Shown here piece after piece: positions 7,017-14,287 of a stretch of 25,800 nt of DNA; position 1 is the first letter of the stretch; each line of letters begins with the position of its first letter. This stretch comes from UBA11663 sp049616325. Lineage in GTDB: Bacteria; Bacteroidota; Bacteroidia; Flavobacteriales_D; Sanyastnellaceae. The position numbers and the translations under genes are program-made. The stretch lies in the NCBI GenBank assembly GCA_049616325.1, contig JBMZHG010000030.1:1-25800 (forward strand). The letters run 5' to 3'. The notes below the pieces were generated by a model. It saw only the letters and a program-made list of their open reading frames with translations. It was not told where the DNA came from and did not search any database.

Positions 7017-8274
7017 CAGGGTCCGAAGTTACGTGGGTCACGGTGACCTCCGCTTGGCCTTTGTGAAAACGGAGGTTCAGCAGGTCGTTCAAGGCCAAAT
7101 CCCCTGCGTCCCGCACCGCCCGACCGTCCTTGCGAGCCACTGCAAAGCCTCGAGCCAACGTCTTTTCTGGATTCAGGGCATCCACGGTGCTGGCGAGGTA
7201 GGCCATGCGCTGAAGGTGCCGTTCGAGGGCTTGTTGGGCGGAACTGGCGATTCTTTCGCGGGCGTGCGCCAAACGCAAAGCCTCTGCGGCGAGGAGTTGT
7301 CGGGGCTGGAGCCGCAAGGTTTGGAGGTCTTTCGCGAGTCGTTCGCGCTCCCAGTTCAGGCGTTGTTGCACACGCTGACCCATGCCGAGGCTCCATTCGG
7401 CGAGGCGAGACCTTTCTGTGACGAGGCGGTCGACGAGAAAATCGGCCACGGCCGTCGGGGTCTTAAAATGGCGGTGCGCCACGAGGTCGACGACGCTCAA
7501 ATCGGTCTCGTGACCAATTCCGGTCAAGACGGGCTTTGAGGCCCGGGAAACGGCCCTGCAGAGCTCGAGGTCGTTGAACGCATCAAGATCAAGGGCGGAG
7601 CCGCCGCCGCGCACGACGACAACGACGTCGGGATTCCAGGCCTGGGCCTTTTCGAGTGCGGCGATGAGGCTAGGGGGAGCCTCTTTGCCCTGAACCGTGG
7701 CTGGAAAGACCTCCACCTCGAAGCCGACTCCCCATTCGTTGCGCAACAAATGCACCCCAAAATCCCGAAACCCCGAAGTTCCGGGCGAGCCTACGAGGGC
7801 CACGCGCTGGGCAAGGCGAGGCAGGGGGAGTTCGCCGTTCACACCGAATGCTCCCTCGGCTTTCAACGCTGCGATTGTGGCCTGTTTGCGCCGCTCTGCC
7901 TCGCCGATCATCGCCGACAGATCGATCTCTTCGAGCACCAGACTTACGCCGTACACCGGGTGGTAGTTGACTTTTCCGCTGAACACGATTTCGGTTCCCG
8001 AGGCCAAAACCCGGTCGGCCATGTCTCCGAGCGACTCCCGCACCACCTCGTGCTGGGATTTCCAAAGGGTGCCGCGCATGACGGCCAACCTGCGCCCGTC
8101 CACTTCCTCCACCAATTCGAGGTACACGTGTCCAGACGGGCTCCGGGAAACTTTGGCGATTTCCGCCTTGAACCACAAGGCGCGGCCCTGCGTCACCTGC
8201 TCAAGGGTGCGCTTCAGGCTTTCCCCCAGTTGGGAAAGCGAATAAATTTTCCGGTCTTCTGTCGCGTCGCTCAA
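7009..8274 (-). CDS. xseA: Exodeoxyribonuclease VII large subunit
   Basis: 421 residues. The N-terminal OB fold (IYSLSQLGESLKRTLEQV, LWFKAEIAKVS, GHVYLELVEE) binds single-stranded DNA. The catalytic region has VALVGSPGTSGFRDF, DVVVVVRGGGSALDLDAFND and TGIGHETDLSVVDLVAHR, followed by a long coiled coil and a C-terminal ARGFAVAR segment. The start is TTG at 8274, whose TTGA overlaps the TGA of the upstream gene. An open frame running on to 8484 is out of frame with that gene and is not supported by the family N-terminus. The gene sits between a secreted-protein gene and xseB. Confidence 0.93.
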   Translation of the reverse strand: MSDATEDRKIYSLSQLGESLKRTLEQVTQGRALWFKAEIAKVSRSPSGHVYLELVEEVDGRRLAVMRGTLWKSQHEVVRESLGDMADRVLASGTEIVFSGKVNYHPVYGVSLVLEEIDLSAMIGEAERRKQATIAALKAEGAFGVNGELPLPRLAQRVALVGSPGTSGFRDFGVHLLRNEWGVGFEVEVFPATVQGKEAPPSLIAALEKAQAWNPDVVVVVRGGGSALDLDAFNDLELCRAVSRASKPVLTGIGHETDLSVVDLVAHRHFKTPTAVADFLVDRLVTERSRLAEWSLGMGQRVQQRLNWERERLAKDLQTLRLQPRQLLAAEALRLAHARERIASSAQQALERHLQRMAYLASTVDALNPEKTLARGFAVARKDGRAVRDAGDLALNDLLNLRFHKGQAEVTVTHVTSDPDE

Positions 8275-9068
8275 CGTGCAGCCAACTTCCAGGATTGACG
8301 TGCGCCGTCGCGGCTGACGAAGCTGACCACGTTCACGCCCGAAGAGGTCCACGAGCTTGCTTGTTGGGGCGCCAGGGTTTCGGCACGAAGCACACGGCCC
8401 GCAAGGTCCGTCACCACGAGGCGGCCCGCCACGGGAGCCGTCCAGTTCCACGTGCCAGGCATGGACCGCACGGGCCGTTCCCACGCGAGATCAAGCGACG
8501 TGCCGAGGCCGTCTCCCGTGGCTTCGGGAAGGCTCAGGGTGCCGGCCGCGTACGTGTCGCCAGAGGTGGCTCCGTTGCCGTTGACAGCCAGGGCGCTCAT
8601 GTAAAAGTCGGCCGTGCCCGATCCGGCACCCGGCGCCGTCCACGTCGCGTCAAACACGTTCGCGGCACTTGGCGCACTGTGTTCCACGATGTGCCGTCCA
8701 CCCACTTCTTCGAGCTGAGCGTTCGAAGAAACTGCGGTAAACGTTCCCGCGTTGCTTGCGTCTCCGAGAACCGCCGTCGCTTGCATCCCGAAGTCCAAGT
8801 TCGCGTCCCCCCCGGCCACGACCATCCGCACGATGTAGTCTTGGCCAGGCAAGTATTCCGTCACCGCCTCTTCCGTGTTCCAGTCCAAAATTTCAAACGA
8901 GGCTGAAATGGAAGCCGTGCCGTTGTTGTGGCAGCTCGTGCAAACGGGATCGGAGCCTGGGGCACCGGTGCGGTCGCGGCCTTGCTCTTCGGCGACGCCA
9001 GAGGACGAAGCGACAAGGGCAATCAAGGTGACAAGAGCGACAGGGACGAAGAGAGAAGCATGTTTCAT
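8271..9068 (-). CDS. Secreted choice-of-anchor-V-like CxxCH protein with T9SS C-terminal domain
   Basis: 265 residues from ATG 9068. A signal peptide (MKHASLFVPVALVTLIALVA) is followed by GAPGSDPVCTSCHNNG with C43, C46 and H47. A beta-sandwich domain follows (YLPGQDYIVRMVVAG, DFGMQATAVL), the pattern of the choice-of-anchor V / Reeler-like family of Bacteroidota. The last ~60 residues (WNWTAPVAGRLVVTDLAGRVLRAE to the C-terminus) resemble a type A T9SS sorting domain, implying export across the outer membrane. The CxxCH could bind one heme c, but in this family the motif's role is not settled. It is first in an operon with xseA (4-base TTGA overlap) and xseB. A -7 element (TAGCTTCC) lies 5 bases before the ATG. 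Confidence 0.8.
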   Translation of the reverse strand: MKHASLFVPVALVTLIALVASSSGVAEEQGRDRTGAPGSDPVCTSCHNNGTASISASFEILDWNTEEAVTEYLPGQDYIVRMVVAGGDANLDFGMQATAVLGDASNAGTFTAVSSNAQLEEVGGRHIVEHSAPSAANVFDATWTAPGAGSGTADFYMSALAVNGNGATSGDTYAAGTLSLPEATGDGLGTSLDLAWERPVRSMPGTWNWTAPVAGRLVVTDLAGRVLRAETLAPQQASSWTSSGVNVVSFVSRDGARQSWKLAAR

Positions 9069-9073
9069 GGGGT

Positions 9074-9081
9074 GGAAGCTA
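9074..9081 (-). promoter_or_regulatory. -7 candidate for the choice-of-anchor-V / xseAB operon
   Basis: TAGCTTCC on the minus strand ends five bases before the ATG at 9068. It matches TAnnTT but not the terminal TG, so support is moderate. Confidence 0.35.
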
Positions 9082-9108
9082 CTGCGATTTGGGCTGACGA
9101 AAAAGCCG

Positions 9109-9116
9109 TATCTTGG
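9109..9116 (+). promoter_or_regulatory. Promoter of the SpoIIE-phosphatase operon
   Basis: TATCTTGG with TTG at 9089-9091 about 17 bases upstream fits the flavobacterial TTG-N17-23-TAnnTTTG pattern. The GTG start at 9137 lies 20 bases downstream. Confidence 0.5.
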
Positions 9117-9136
9117 TTGAACGAACAATCTTTTTC

Positions 9137-9955
9137 GTGAACACCTCTTTCCTCAAGCACGACGAATCAATCGAGCAGCGCTACCAGCAGTCCATCGAGG
9201 ACATGCAATACGCACGGTCCATTCAATCCATGATGGCCCCAACCGAGGAGCAGCTCAACGCACTTTTCCCGGAATGCATGGTGTACGACCGCCCGATGGA
9301 TCAGCTCAGCGGGGACTTTGTGTTTGTGGCGGAGCGAGAGGACATGGCGTATTTGGCGGCGTGCGATTGCACAGGTCATGGCATGAGCGCGGCGCTGATG
9401 ACCGTGCTTGCCCGCGAGAAAATGTGGCAGGCCATGCACCGGGCCTCGGGTCCTGCGCATTTGTTGACGCGGTTGGACGAAAAATTCCGAGTAGCCATGA
9501 TGAACGGCGACGTGCACCGCATGCGTGCCATTGGCATGGGCTTGGACCTTGGTGTGTTGGCGTACAACCGCAAACTCAGCCAAATCCGATTTGCCGGAGC
9601 CAAGCGTCCGCTTTGGGTCGTGCGAGACGGGAAGTTGCTTGAATTTAAAGGAACTTCGCGCTCAATCGGAGGTGCGTACTGGCGGCAATTGTCCTTCGTG
9701 GAAACCACGTTGCAGGTGCGACCTGGAGATTCAATCTTCATGTTTTCTGACGGCGTTTCCGACCAGTTTGGAGGCCCCAAAGACCAAAAGTTGAAACTCA
9801 AGGGCCTGCGCACGCTCGTGTTGCTGTTGGCTGAATTGCCTCCCAAGGATCAGCACGAATTCATCAAAACGTGGCTCACCTCGTGGCAAGGAGAAAGCCC
9901 CGCCACGGACGACCAGTTGCTGATTTCTTTCCAAATCCCGACTTTGGAGTCATGA
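9137..9955 (+). CDS. SpoIIE/RsbU-type PP2C serine phosphatase
   Basis: 272 residues with GTG start at 9137; the in-frame TTG at 9113 overlaps the -7 element, so it is unlikely. Residues about 20-34 carry the linker helix seen before such domains (EDMQYARSIQSMM). The PP2C metal ligands are present: D60 in LSGDFVF, D77 in DCTGHGMSAAL, the Asp of FSDGVSDQFGG and the DDQLL at the end. These enzymes dephosphorylate Ser/Thr, often on anti-sigma-factor antagonists, but no partner-switch gene is near. No sensor or membrane domain is attached, unlike many Bacteroidota relatives. The next gene overlaps by ATGA. Confidence 0.88.
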   Translation: MNTSFLKHDESIEQRYQQSIEDMQYARSIQSMMAPTEEQLNALFPECMVYDRPMDQLSGDFVFVAEREDMAYLAACDCTGHGMSAALMTVLAREKMWQAMHRASGPAHLLTRLDEKFRVAMMNGDVHRMRAIGMGLDLGVLAYNRKLSQIRFAGAKRPLWVVRDGKLLEFKGTSRSIGGAYWRQLSFVETTLQVRPGDSIFMFSDGVSDQFGGPKDQKLKLKGLRTLVLLLAELPPKDQHEFIKTWLTSWQGESPATDDQLLISFQIPTLES

Positions 9956-10335
9956 AAAGAACAGGCGCAATCCTTGTGGCTGGCGCAGTGGCTGCGGGCG
10001 TGTTAATTTACACCCAATACAACAAGCCGCACAAGGACTATTCCGAGCAGGAGGTCGCGCGATCTTGGAAAGCCGAAGAGCTTGCAACTTGGTACGCCAC
10101 GCACCCTGCCGAGCAGCACAGCCAATGGCAAGAAAAGGTCGTGGCGGTGTCCGGGACGGTGGCTTCTGGCTCGGAGTCGGGCTTGGTGTTGGAGCACGGC
10201 ATCGTCGTCACGTGGGATCCCGGTTCAGCACCCTCAACGCCGCCCAAGGGCGACATTCAGGTCAAGGGACGAGTCGTGGGGTTTGACGACCTCTTCGGCG
10301 AGGTCCGCTTGGACCACGCCTGGTTGTCTGAGTGA
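9952..10335 (+). CDS. Membrane-anchored OB-fold-like protein
   Basis: 127 residues. Residues 3-20 form one hydrophobic segment (TGAILVAGAVAAGVLIYT), possibly an uncleaved anchor. The C-terminal half (WQEKVVAVSGTVASG, DIQVKGRVVGFDDLFGEVRLDHAWL) matches the pattern of tRNA_anti-like OB folds found in small Bacteroidota envelope proteins. ATG overlaps the TGA of the phosphatase gene, so the two are cotranslated. A functional link to the phosphatase is inferred from position only. The fold assignment is by motif resemblance. Confidence 0.65.
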   Translation: MKRTGAILVAGAVAAGVLIYTQYNKPHKDYSEQEVARSWKAEELATWYATHPAEQHSQWQEKVVAVSGTVASGSESGLVLEHGIVVTWDPGSAPSTPPKGDIQVKGRVVGFDDLFGEVRLDHAWLSE

Positions 10336-10358
10336 CAATCTTTACGATTTCTTGACGT

Positions 10359-10377
10359 CGCCTCTGCAGTCGAGGCG
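10359..10377 (+). terminator. Hairpin downstream of the OB-fold gene, weak terminator candidate
   Basis: CGCCTC and GAGGCG pair around a 7-base loop, 24 bases after the stop. There is no T run after it (GAAAACG), so it may be a leader or processing structure instead. Confidence 0.3.
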
Positions 10378-10481
10378 AAAACGCGGAGGACTTTTGCAGC
10401 ATGCGTTTGTTGGCCATGTTCTCCTTCTTGGCAGCGATTTGGTGTTCCATCTGGGTCGTTTCGCCGCAACCAGCTCCGACG

Positions 10482-11147
10482 ATGAATTTCACCTCGCTCC
10501 ATCCCGACTTGGCTGCCTCCGCGCAAGCATTGCTTGCCGACACGGCCGGCATTGAATCGGAGCGCAAAGTTGAACTCCGCGCCTTGGGAAGTTGGGTGGC
10601 TGAAGCGGTGGTGGAAGGCCGCTCTGCGGAGCTGATTTTCATCTGCACGCACAACAGCAGGCGGAGTCATTTGGCGCAGGTGTGGGCCCAGGTGGGCGCG
10701 GACGCGGCAGGCTTGAAGGGAGTTTCAACCTTCAGCGGAGGGACCGAAGCCACGGCTTGCAACCCCCGCACGGTGGCGGCGATGCAGCGCGCGGGCTTTG
10801 AAGTGGCCGAGGTCGACCGGGAAAACGGACCGACGAATCCGACCTACGCCGTGTCGGCCGGTCCGTCGTGGCCGGAAATGCGTTGCTTCAGCAAGAAATA
10901 CGGGCACCTCTCCAACCCGCAAGAGGGCTTCGCAGCGGTGATGACGTGCAGCAGCGCCGACAAGGGGTGTCCCATAGTCGAAGGTTCTGGTGCCCGTTTC
11001 TCCGTTCCCTACGTGGACCCGAAAGTCAGCGACGGCAAGCCCGAAGAAGCGGCCACGTACGACGCCCGGCTCCGCCAAATCGGCACGGAGATGCTCTTCG
11101 TCATGGGGTACGCCGCACGCCTTGTCGACGCGTCGCGTCCCCGATAG
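10482..11147 (+). CDS. Low-molecular-weight phosphatase / arsenate-reductase-like protein
   Basis: 221 residues from ATG 10482. An ATG at 10401 in the same frame would add a 27-residue hydrophobic leader; the shorter form fits the family, which starts with a helical region before the catalytic loop. The P-loop is C55-x5-R61 (ICTHNSRRSHLAQ). Downstream are FSGGTEATACNPRT, MTCSSADKGCP and an acid segment YVDPKVSDGKPEE. This pattern belongs to a Bacteroidota group annotated as tyrosine phosphatase or thioredoxin-type arsenate reductase. The several cysteines suit the reductase reading, but no arsenic genes are nearby. It converges with the NRAMP-like gene 21 bases away. Confidence 0.75.
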   Translation: MNFTSLHPDLAASAQALLADTAGIESERKVELRALGSWVAEAVVEGRSAELIFICTHNSRRSHLAQVWAQVGADAAGLKGVSTFSGGTEATACNPRTVAAMQRAGFEVAEVDRENGPTNPTYAVSAGPSWPEMRCFSKKYGHLSNPQEGFAAVMTCSSADKGCPIVEGSGARFSVPYVDPKVSDGKPEEAATYDARLRQIGTEMLFVMGYAARLVDASRPR

Positions 11148-11168
11148 GCGATTGGAAGTCCGTTCGAA

Positions 11169-12458
11169 TCAGGCTGAAATCAGCCAAACCACGTACACCC
11201 CGGCAAACAGGGTCAGGAAAGCCAGTCCCGCCCAGGCCCAGGCCCGCAGCACGAAGCCCGGACGACCGGCTTCGTCGAAGTTGGGTCGTGTGACCAGCCG
11301 CAAATTCCAGTACGCGATGACGGGGGCAATCAGAAACGACAGGGTGGTGGCGAGGTCGACAAGGAGCTTGATTTGGCCTGCGAACAGGAGCACCAACACC
11401 AAGCCTCCGCCAGCCACTGCGACCAACGCGAAATGCCGGTTTCTCGGGGTGAGCGGCGTTCCGGTGGCGGACGACCACGCGCGGCTCAGGCTCCGGGCGT
11501 ACCCGTCGAACACGGCCACGCACGTGCCCAACATTGCGCAAAACGCGGCAAGGCCGATGATCGGCGCACTCCACGCTCCGATGCTGTCGGCGTAGAGTCC
11601 GACGATGCCGGCCGCAAATCCGGCGCTGTTGTCGGGCAGGGTTGCTCCTGTGCGGTGCATCAGGAGGGCGCCGAGGGTGAGAAACATCAGCGCGAGCACC
11701 ACAGAAAGAAGGTAGCCCAAGTTGAACTCCCTCAAGGTCTCCCGAAGCGTCGGCTTGTAGCCGGAGGTGCGGACACGTTCGAGGGTCCAAAAACTGTTCC
11801 ACGTACTCAAGTCCACGGCCGAGGGCATCCATCCCATCAAGGCAATCAAGAACCCCAGGTCGGGGCTGAACGTGCGCCATTCATTCAGCCTCGCCGCGGC
11901 CACCGCAGGATTCACGTCCGGTGGGTGGGCCACCGCCATCCCAAAAGCCACCACAGTCGACACAAAGAGCAACACCGTCAGCACTTTGACGACCCGGTCG
12001 AGGGTGTTGAATTCCCCCCACAAGAGCAGACCGGTTGCGGCCAGGAAAAGGGCGCTTGCCACGTAAGACGTCGCAGATCGACCCAGCGTCTCGGACACGT
12101 GAAGCAGGCTGTCGAGAAACGCGGCGGTGACGAGACCCACTGCGGCAACCACGAAGAAGCACGTGGCCAAGCTCAAAGCCAGGTACATCCATGACGCACC
12201 CCGCCCCAACCGACGGTACCCCTCGATGAGCGATTCTCCCGCCACCGACGCGTACCGCGACCCAAATTCGAAGAACGGGTATTTCGCCGCGTTCGCCGCC
12301 ACCACGGCCCACGCCAGCCCAAACCCGGCAACCGCCCCCGCCCGTGTGGATTGCACGAGGTGCGAGACCCCAATGCAGGTCGAGGCAAACAAAATCCCCG
12401 GCCCCAAGACTTTGAGGACGCGCTCCTTTCGCGTCAGGATGGGAGCCGTTTCTCCCAT
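11169..12458 (-). CDS. Divergent NRAMP-family membrane transporter
   Basis: 429 residues from ATG 12458, with about 11 hydrophobic segments. A TTG at 12464 would add two residues and create a TTGA overlap with the upstream gene. Segment 1 has LGPGILFASTCIGVSHLVQ and segment 6 has ALMGWMPSAVDLSTWNS, the positions of the NRAMP motifs DPGN and MPHN. Here they read GPGI and MPSA: the metal-ligating Asp and Asn are gone, while the Met-Pro remains. NRAMP proteins import Mn2+ or Fe2+ with protons; relatives with altered sites carry Mg2+ or other substrates, so the cargo is open. It is last in an overlapping three-gene unit. Confidence 0.82.
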   Translation of the reverse strand: MGETAPILTRKERVLKVLGPGILFASTCIGVSHLVQSTRAGAVAGFGLAWAVVAANAAKYPFFEFGSRYASVAGESLIEGYRRLGRGASWMYLALSLATCFFVVAAVGLVTAAFLDSLLHVSETLGRSATSYVASALFLAATGLLLWGEFNTLDRVVKVLTVLLFVSTVVAFGMAVAHPPDVNPAVAAARLNEWRTFSPDLGFLIALMGWMPSAVDLSTWNSFWTLERVRTSGYKPTLRETLREFNLGYLLSVVLALMFLTLGALLMHRTGATLPDNSAGFAAGIVGLYADSIGAWSAPIIGLAAFCAMLGTCVAVFDGYARSLSRAWSSATGTPLTPRNRHFALVAVAGGGLVLVLLFAGQIKLLVDLATTLSFLIAPVIAYWNLRLVTRPNFDEAGRPGFVLRAWAWAGLAFLTLFAGVYVVWLISA

Positions 12459-12460
12459 GC

Positions 12461-12655
12461 TCAATGCGGCAAACGGTCTCCTTTCAACGGAGACGATTTT
12501 TCCTTTTTCAGGGCGTCGAGGTGCCGGTACGTCACGTACATCTTCCAGCCCACAACCGCCTTTTGGAACGCGGTCAGGCGCGTCAAATCAGGCACCTTGT
12601 GGATGGCTGGAAGCAGGGTCTTGTTCACCCGCGCCAAAATTCCCCAGACGTTCAT
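12461..12655 (-). CDS. Small conserved-type protein of unknown function
   Basis: 64 residues, basic (ILARVNKTLLPAIHKVPDLTRLTAF, VVGWKMYVTYRHL). It resembles short Bacteroidota proteins of the form K-NK-LPS...LxKxxxWQxAIxGWxYYVTxxAL, some of which carry an 'SsrA-binding' label that looks unjustified. Its ATG overlaps the upstream stop (ATGA), and its TGA overlaps the candidate TTG of the NRAMP-like gene. A role tied to the transporter is possible from context only. Confidence 0.65.
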   Translation of the reverse strand: MNVWGILARVNKTLLPAIHKVPDLTRLTAFQKAVVGWKMYVTYRHLDALKKEKSSPLKGDRLPH

Positions 12656-13200
12656 TCGTCGGCGCCTTTGGACGCTCCTTTGAAGTGGTCGTCTTTGTAC
12701 TTGAACAAGACGTTGAACGTGGTTAAGCTCCCGTAGATGCGTGTGATGTACTGCTGCAGGTTGACTTTGTCTTCGTCCGTCAACTTGTCCTGCGCGTTGA
12801 TTTGTTGCTCCATCACCCGCAAGCGGTCGCGCACCATGACGATTTTGTGGAAGAACGTCTCGAGCGGCACCTCCTTGGCCTGAAGCGAAGTGCCTTGCGG
12901 TTGAAGGAGCAGCGTTCCTCCGTCCCAGCGGTCGCCCAATTCAATGGGCGCGGGTTCGATGTGCTGCTCGATGCGGTAAATGTGTTCCTCAAGCACCTGC
13001 TCCACGGCCGTGGTGATGTCGGAAAGGTCGGCTCCACCGCTTTCCATTCCCGCTTCGGTGACGGTCCACCCGTCGAACGTTTTGTCGAATTCCTTCTCGC
13101 CGTGCTCCAAGAAAAACACGCGCCAGTAATCCCCGTCTTGGTTGAAAATCACCCCTTCGCCGTAGGTCGGGTGATCAATTTTTGCGCCGAGTTGTGCCAT
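12652..13200 (-). CDS. Conserved-type hypothetical protein with N-terminal SH3-like barrel
   Basis: 182 residues from ATG 13200. The start MAQLGAKIDHPTYGEGVIFNQDGDYWRVFFLEHGEKEF resembles the small SH3/Tudor-like barrel found at the C-terminus of UvrD/PcrA helicases and in CarD. The rest is helical with a coiled-coil-like C-terminal part (RDRLRVMEQQINAQDKL). Soluble, with no signal peptide. It is the first gene of the unit leading to the NRAMP-like gene. DNA or RNA polymerase contact is a guess from the barrel alone. Confidence 0.65.
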   Translation of the reverse strand: MAQLGAKIDHPTYGEGVIFNQDGDYWRVFFLEHGEKEFDKTFDGWTVTEAGMESGGADLSDITTAVEQVLEEHIYRIEQHIEPAPIELGDRWDGGTLLLQPQGTSLQAKEVPLETFFHKIVMVRDRLRVMEQQINAQDKLTDEDKVNLQQYITRIYGSLTTFNVLFKYKDDHFKGASKGADE

Positions 13201-13328
13201 GGCATGCAAAGTGCAACCCGGGGGACCATTTTGGAAGGTGGAGGAAAGGGCGTTTCAACATTTCGTCGTGGGAATTTGGACGTGCCCCCTCCGAAGTTGG
13301 AAGACCAAACCGCAGAACTTCACGCTCC

Positions 13329-14285
13329 ATGAACGCATCCACCTCCTCCAACGACCCTCGCCCGTCCCTGAAGCCTTTTGCCCGGTGGGACCGAATCGGC
13401 TTGGCGGCGGTCATTCTCGTCGGCTGCTCGAGCGGCATGGTCGCCTTGGTGGGCGGCACTGACGCAGAGGAGGAGGCCTTCACGCGACTCACGCACCCCA
13501 AGCCCGTGGTGGCGCTGACCAAGAAAGAAGCGCATCCCGTGCTTTTGCGGAACCGCGGGGAAGCTTGGGCTTCTTCAGATGAGGCCACCGACGGCCGGTT
13601 GGAACGCGAAGCAGATGTCCCGGATTCCCCGGAAGTGGCGCCGCCTGTGGAAGAGGTTGCAACGCAACCCGCTCCCAAGCCATCGCAAGCCCCCAAGGCA
13701 ACTCCGAAGGCCACGGAGCGCGACAAGAGCATCCAGCCGTGCAGCTGCTGCCGCAAAACGATGCGCGTGCCCAAGAACCCCTACACAGCGCACCAATCCG
13801 CCGCACGCGCCTTGCCCAACAGCTTCTTCGTGAAGAACGACGTGGAGCTCAACGCCGGCAAGCGAAACGGCAAGCTCGTGGAGATCACCGACGGCCGGGG
13901 GTACCGCGTGGATCGACTGACCCACAGTCACCCCTGGTTGTTGCCTGAAACCTACCAACTCCTCAAGGACATGGGGAACGATTTTGCCGACTCAATGGAG
14001 GGAACGAAAAGCGAAGGCGCCGTGTTTCGCGTGACGTCCGTGACCCGAACCGACAAGCAGCAACGCAAGCTTCGCCGCCGCAACGCGAACGCCACCAACA
14101 GCCGGAGCACGCACAGCTACGGCGCGTCGTTTGACATCGCCTTCATTGACCGCTTTGACGACAGCGCCAACTGCGGGACGCCCACCCGAGAGATGGAACG
14201 GTTGCTGAACCGCTATCAAAAAGCGGGCATCATCTACGTCATTCCCGAGGGGAACTGCATGCACATCACGCTGCGCAAGCCCTAA
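13329..14285 (+). CDS. DUF5715-type protein, M15-peptidase-like, membrane-anchored
   Basis: 318 residues. One hydrophobic segment at about 22-43 (IGLAAVILVGCSSGMVALVGG) is followed by a Pro/Ala/Glu-rich linker to about residue 135 and then the domain. FRVTSVTRTDKQQRKLRRRNANATNSRSTHSYGASFDIAF with H262 and D269, and CMHITL with H312, match the metal-ligand layout of M15/VanY-type D-Ala-D-Ala carboxypeptidases; the Bacteroidota DUF5715 group has the same pattern. A periplasmic peptidoglycan role is inferred. The stop TAA shares the palindrome TAAGCTTA with the stop of the convergent hydrolase. Divergent from the gene at 13200. Confidence 0.75.
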   Translation: MNASTSSNDPRPSLKPFARWDRIGLAAVILVGCSSGMVALVGGTDAEEEAFTRLTHPKPVVALTKKEAHPVLLRNRGEAWASSDEATDGRLEREADVPDSPEVAPPVEEVATQPAPKPSQAPKATPKATERDKSIQPCSCCRKTMRVPKNPYTAHQSAARALPNSFFVKNDVELNAGKRNGKLVEITDGRGYRVDRLTHSHPWLLPETYQLLKDMGNDFADSMEGTKSEGAVFRVTSVTRTDKQQRKLRRRNANATNSRSTHSYGASFDIAFIDRFDDSANCGTPTREMERLLNRYQKAGIIYVIPEGNCMHITLRKP

Positions 14286-14287
14286 GC

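Noticed and set aside
8275..8484. 70-codon extension of xseA
   Set aside because: It overlaps the secreted-protein gene in another frame and has no family match; the TTG at 8274 gives the correct N-terminus.
10401..10481. A signal-peptide-like N-terminal extension of the arsenate-reductase-like protein
   Set aside because: The extension is absent from the family pattern; the ATG at 10482 gives the expected helical start of a cytoplasmic enzyme.
11155..11185. GTTCGAATC resembling a tRNA T-loop next to the NRAMP-like gene
   Set aside because: The flanking T-stem does not pair, no acceptor or anticodon arm is found, and the upstream part is coding.
11172..11185. GGCTGA-AA-TCAGCC hairpin at the convergence of two genes
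   Set aside because: It lies within the last codons of the NRAMP-like gene and lacks a T run, so terminator function is not supported.
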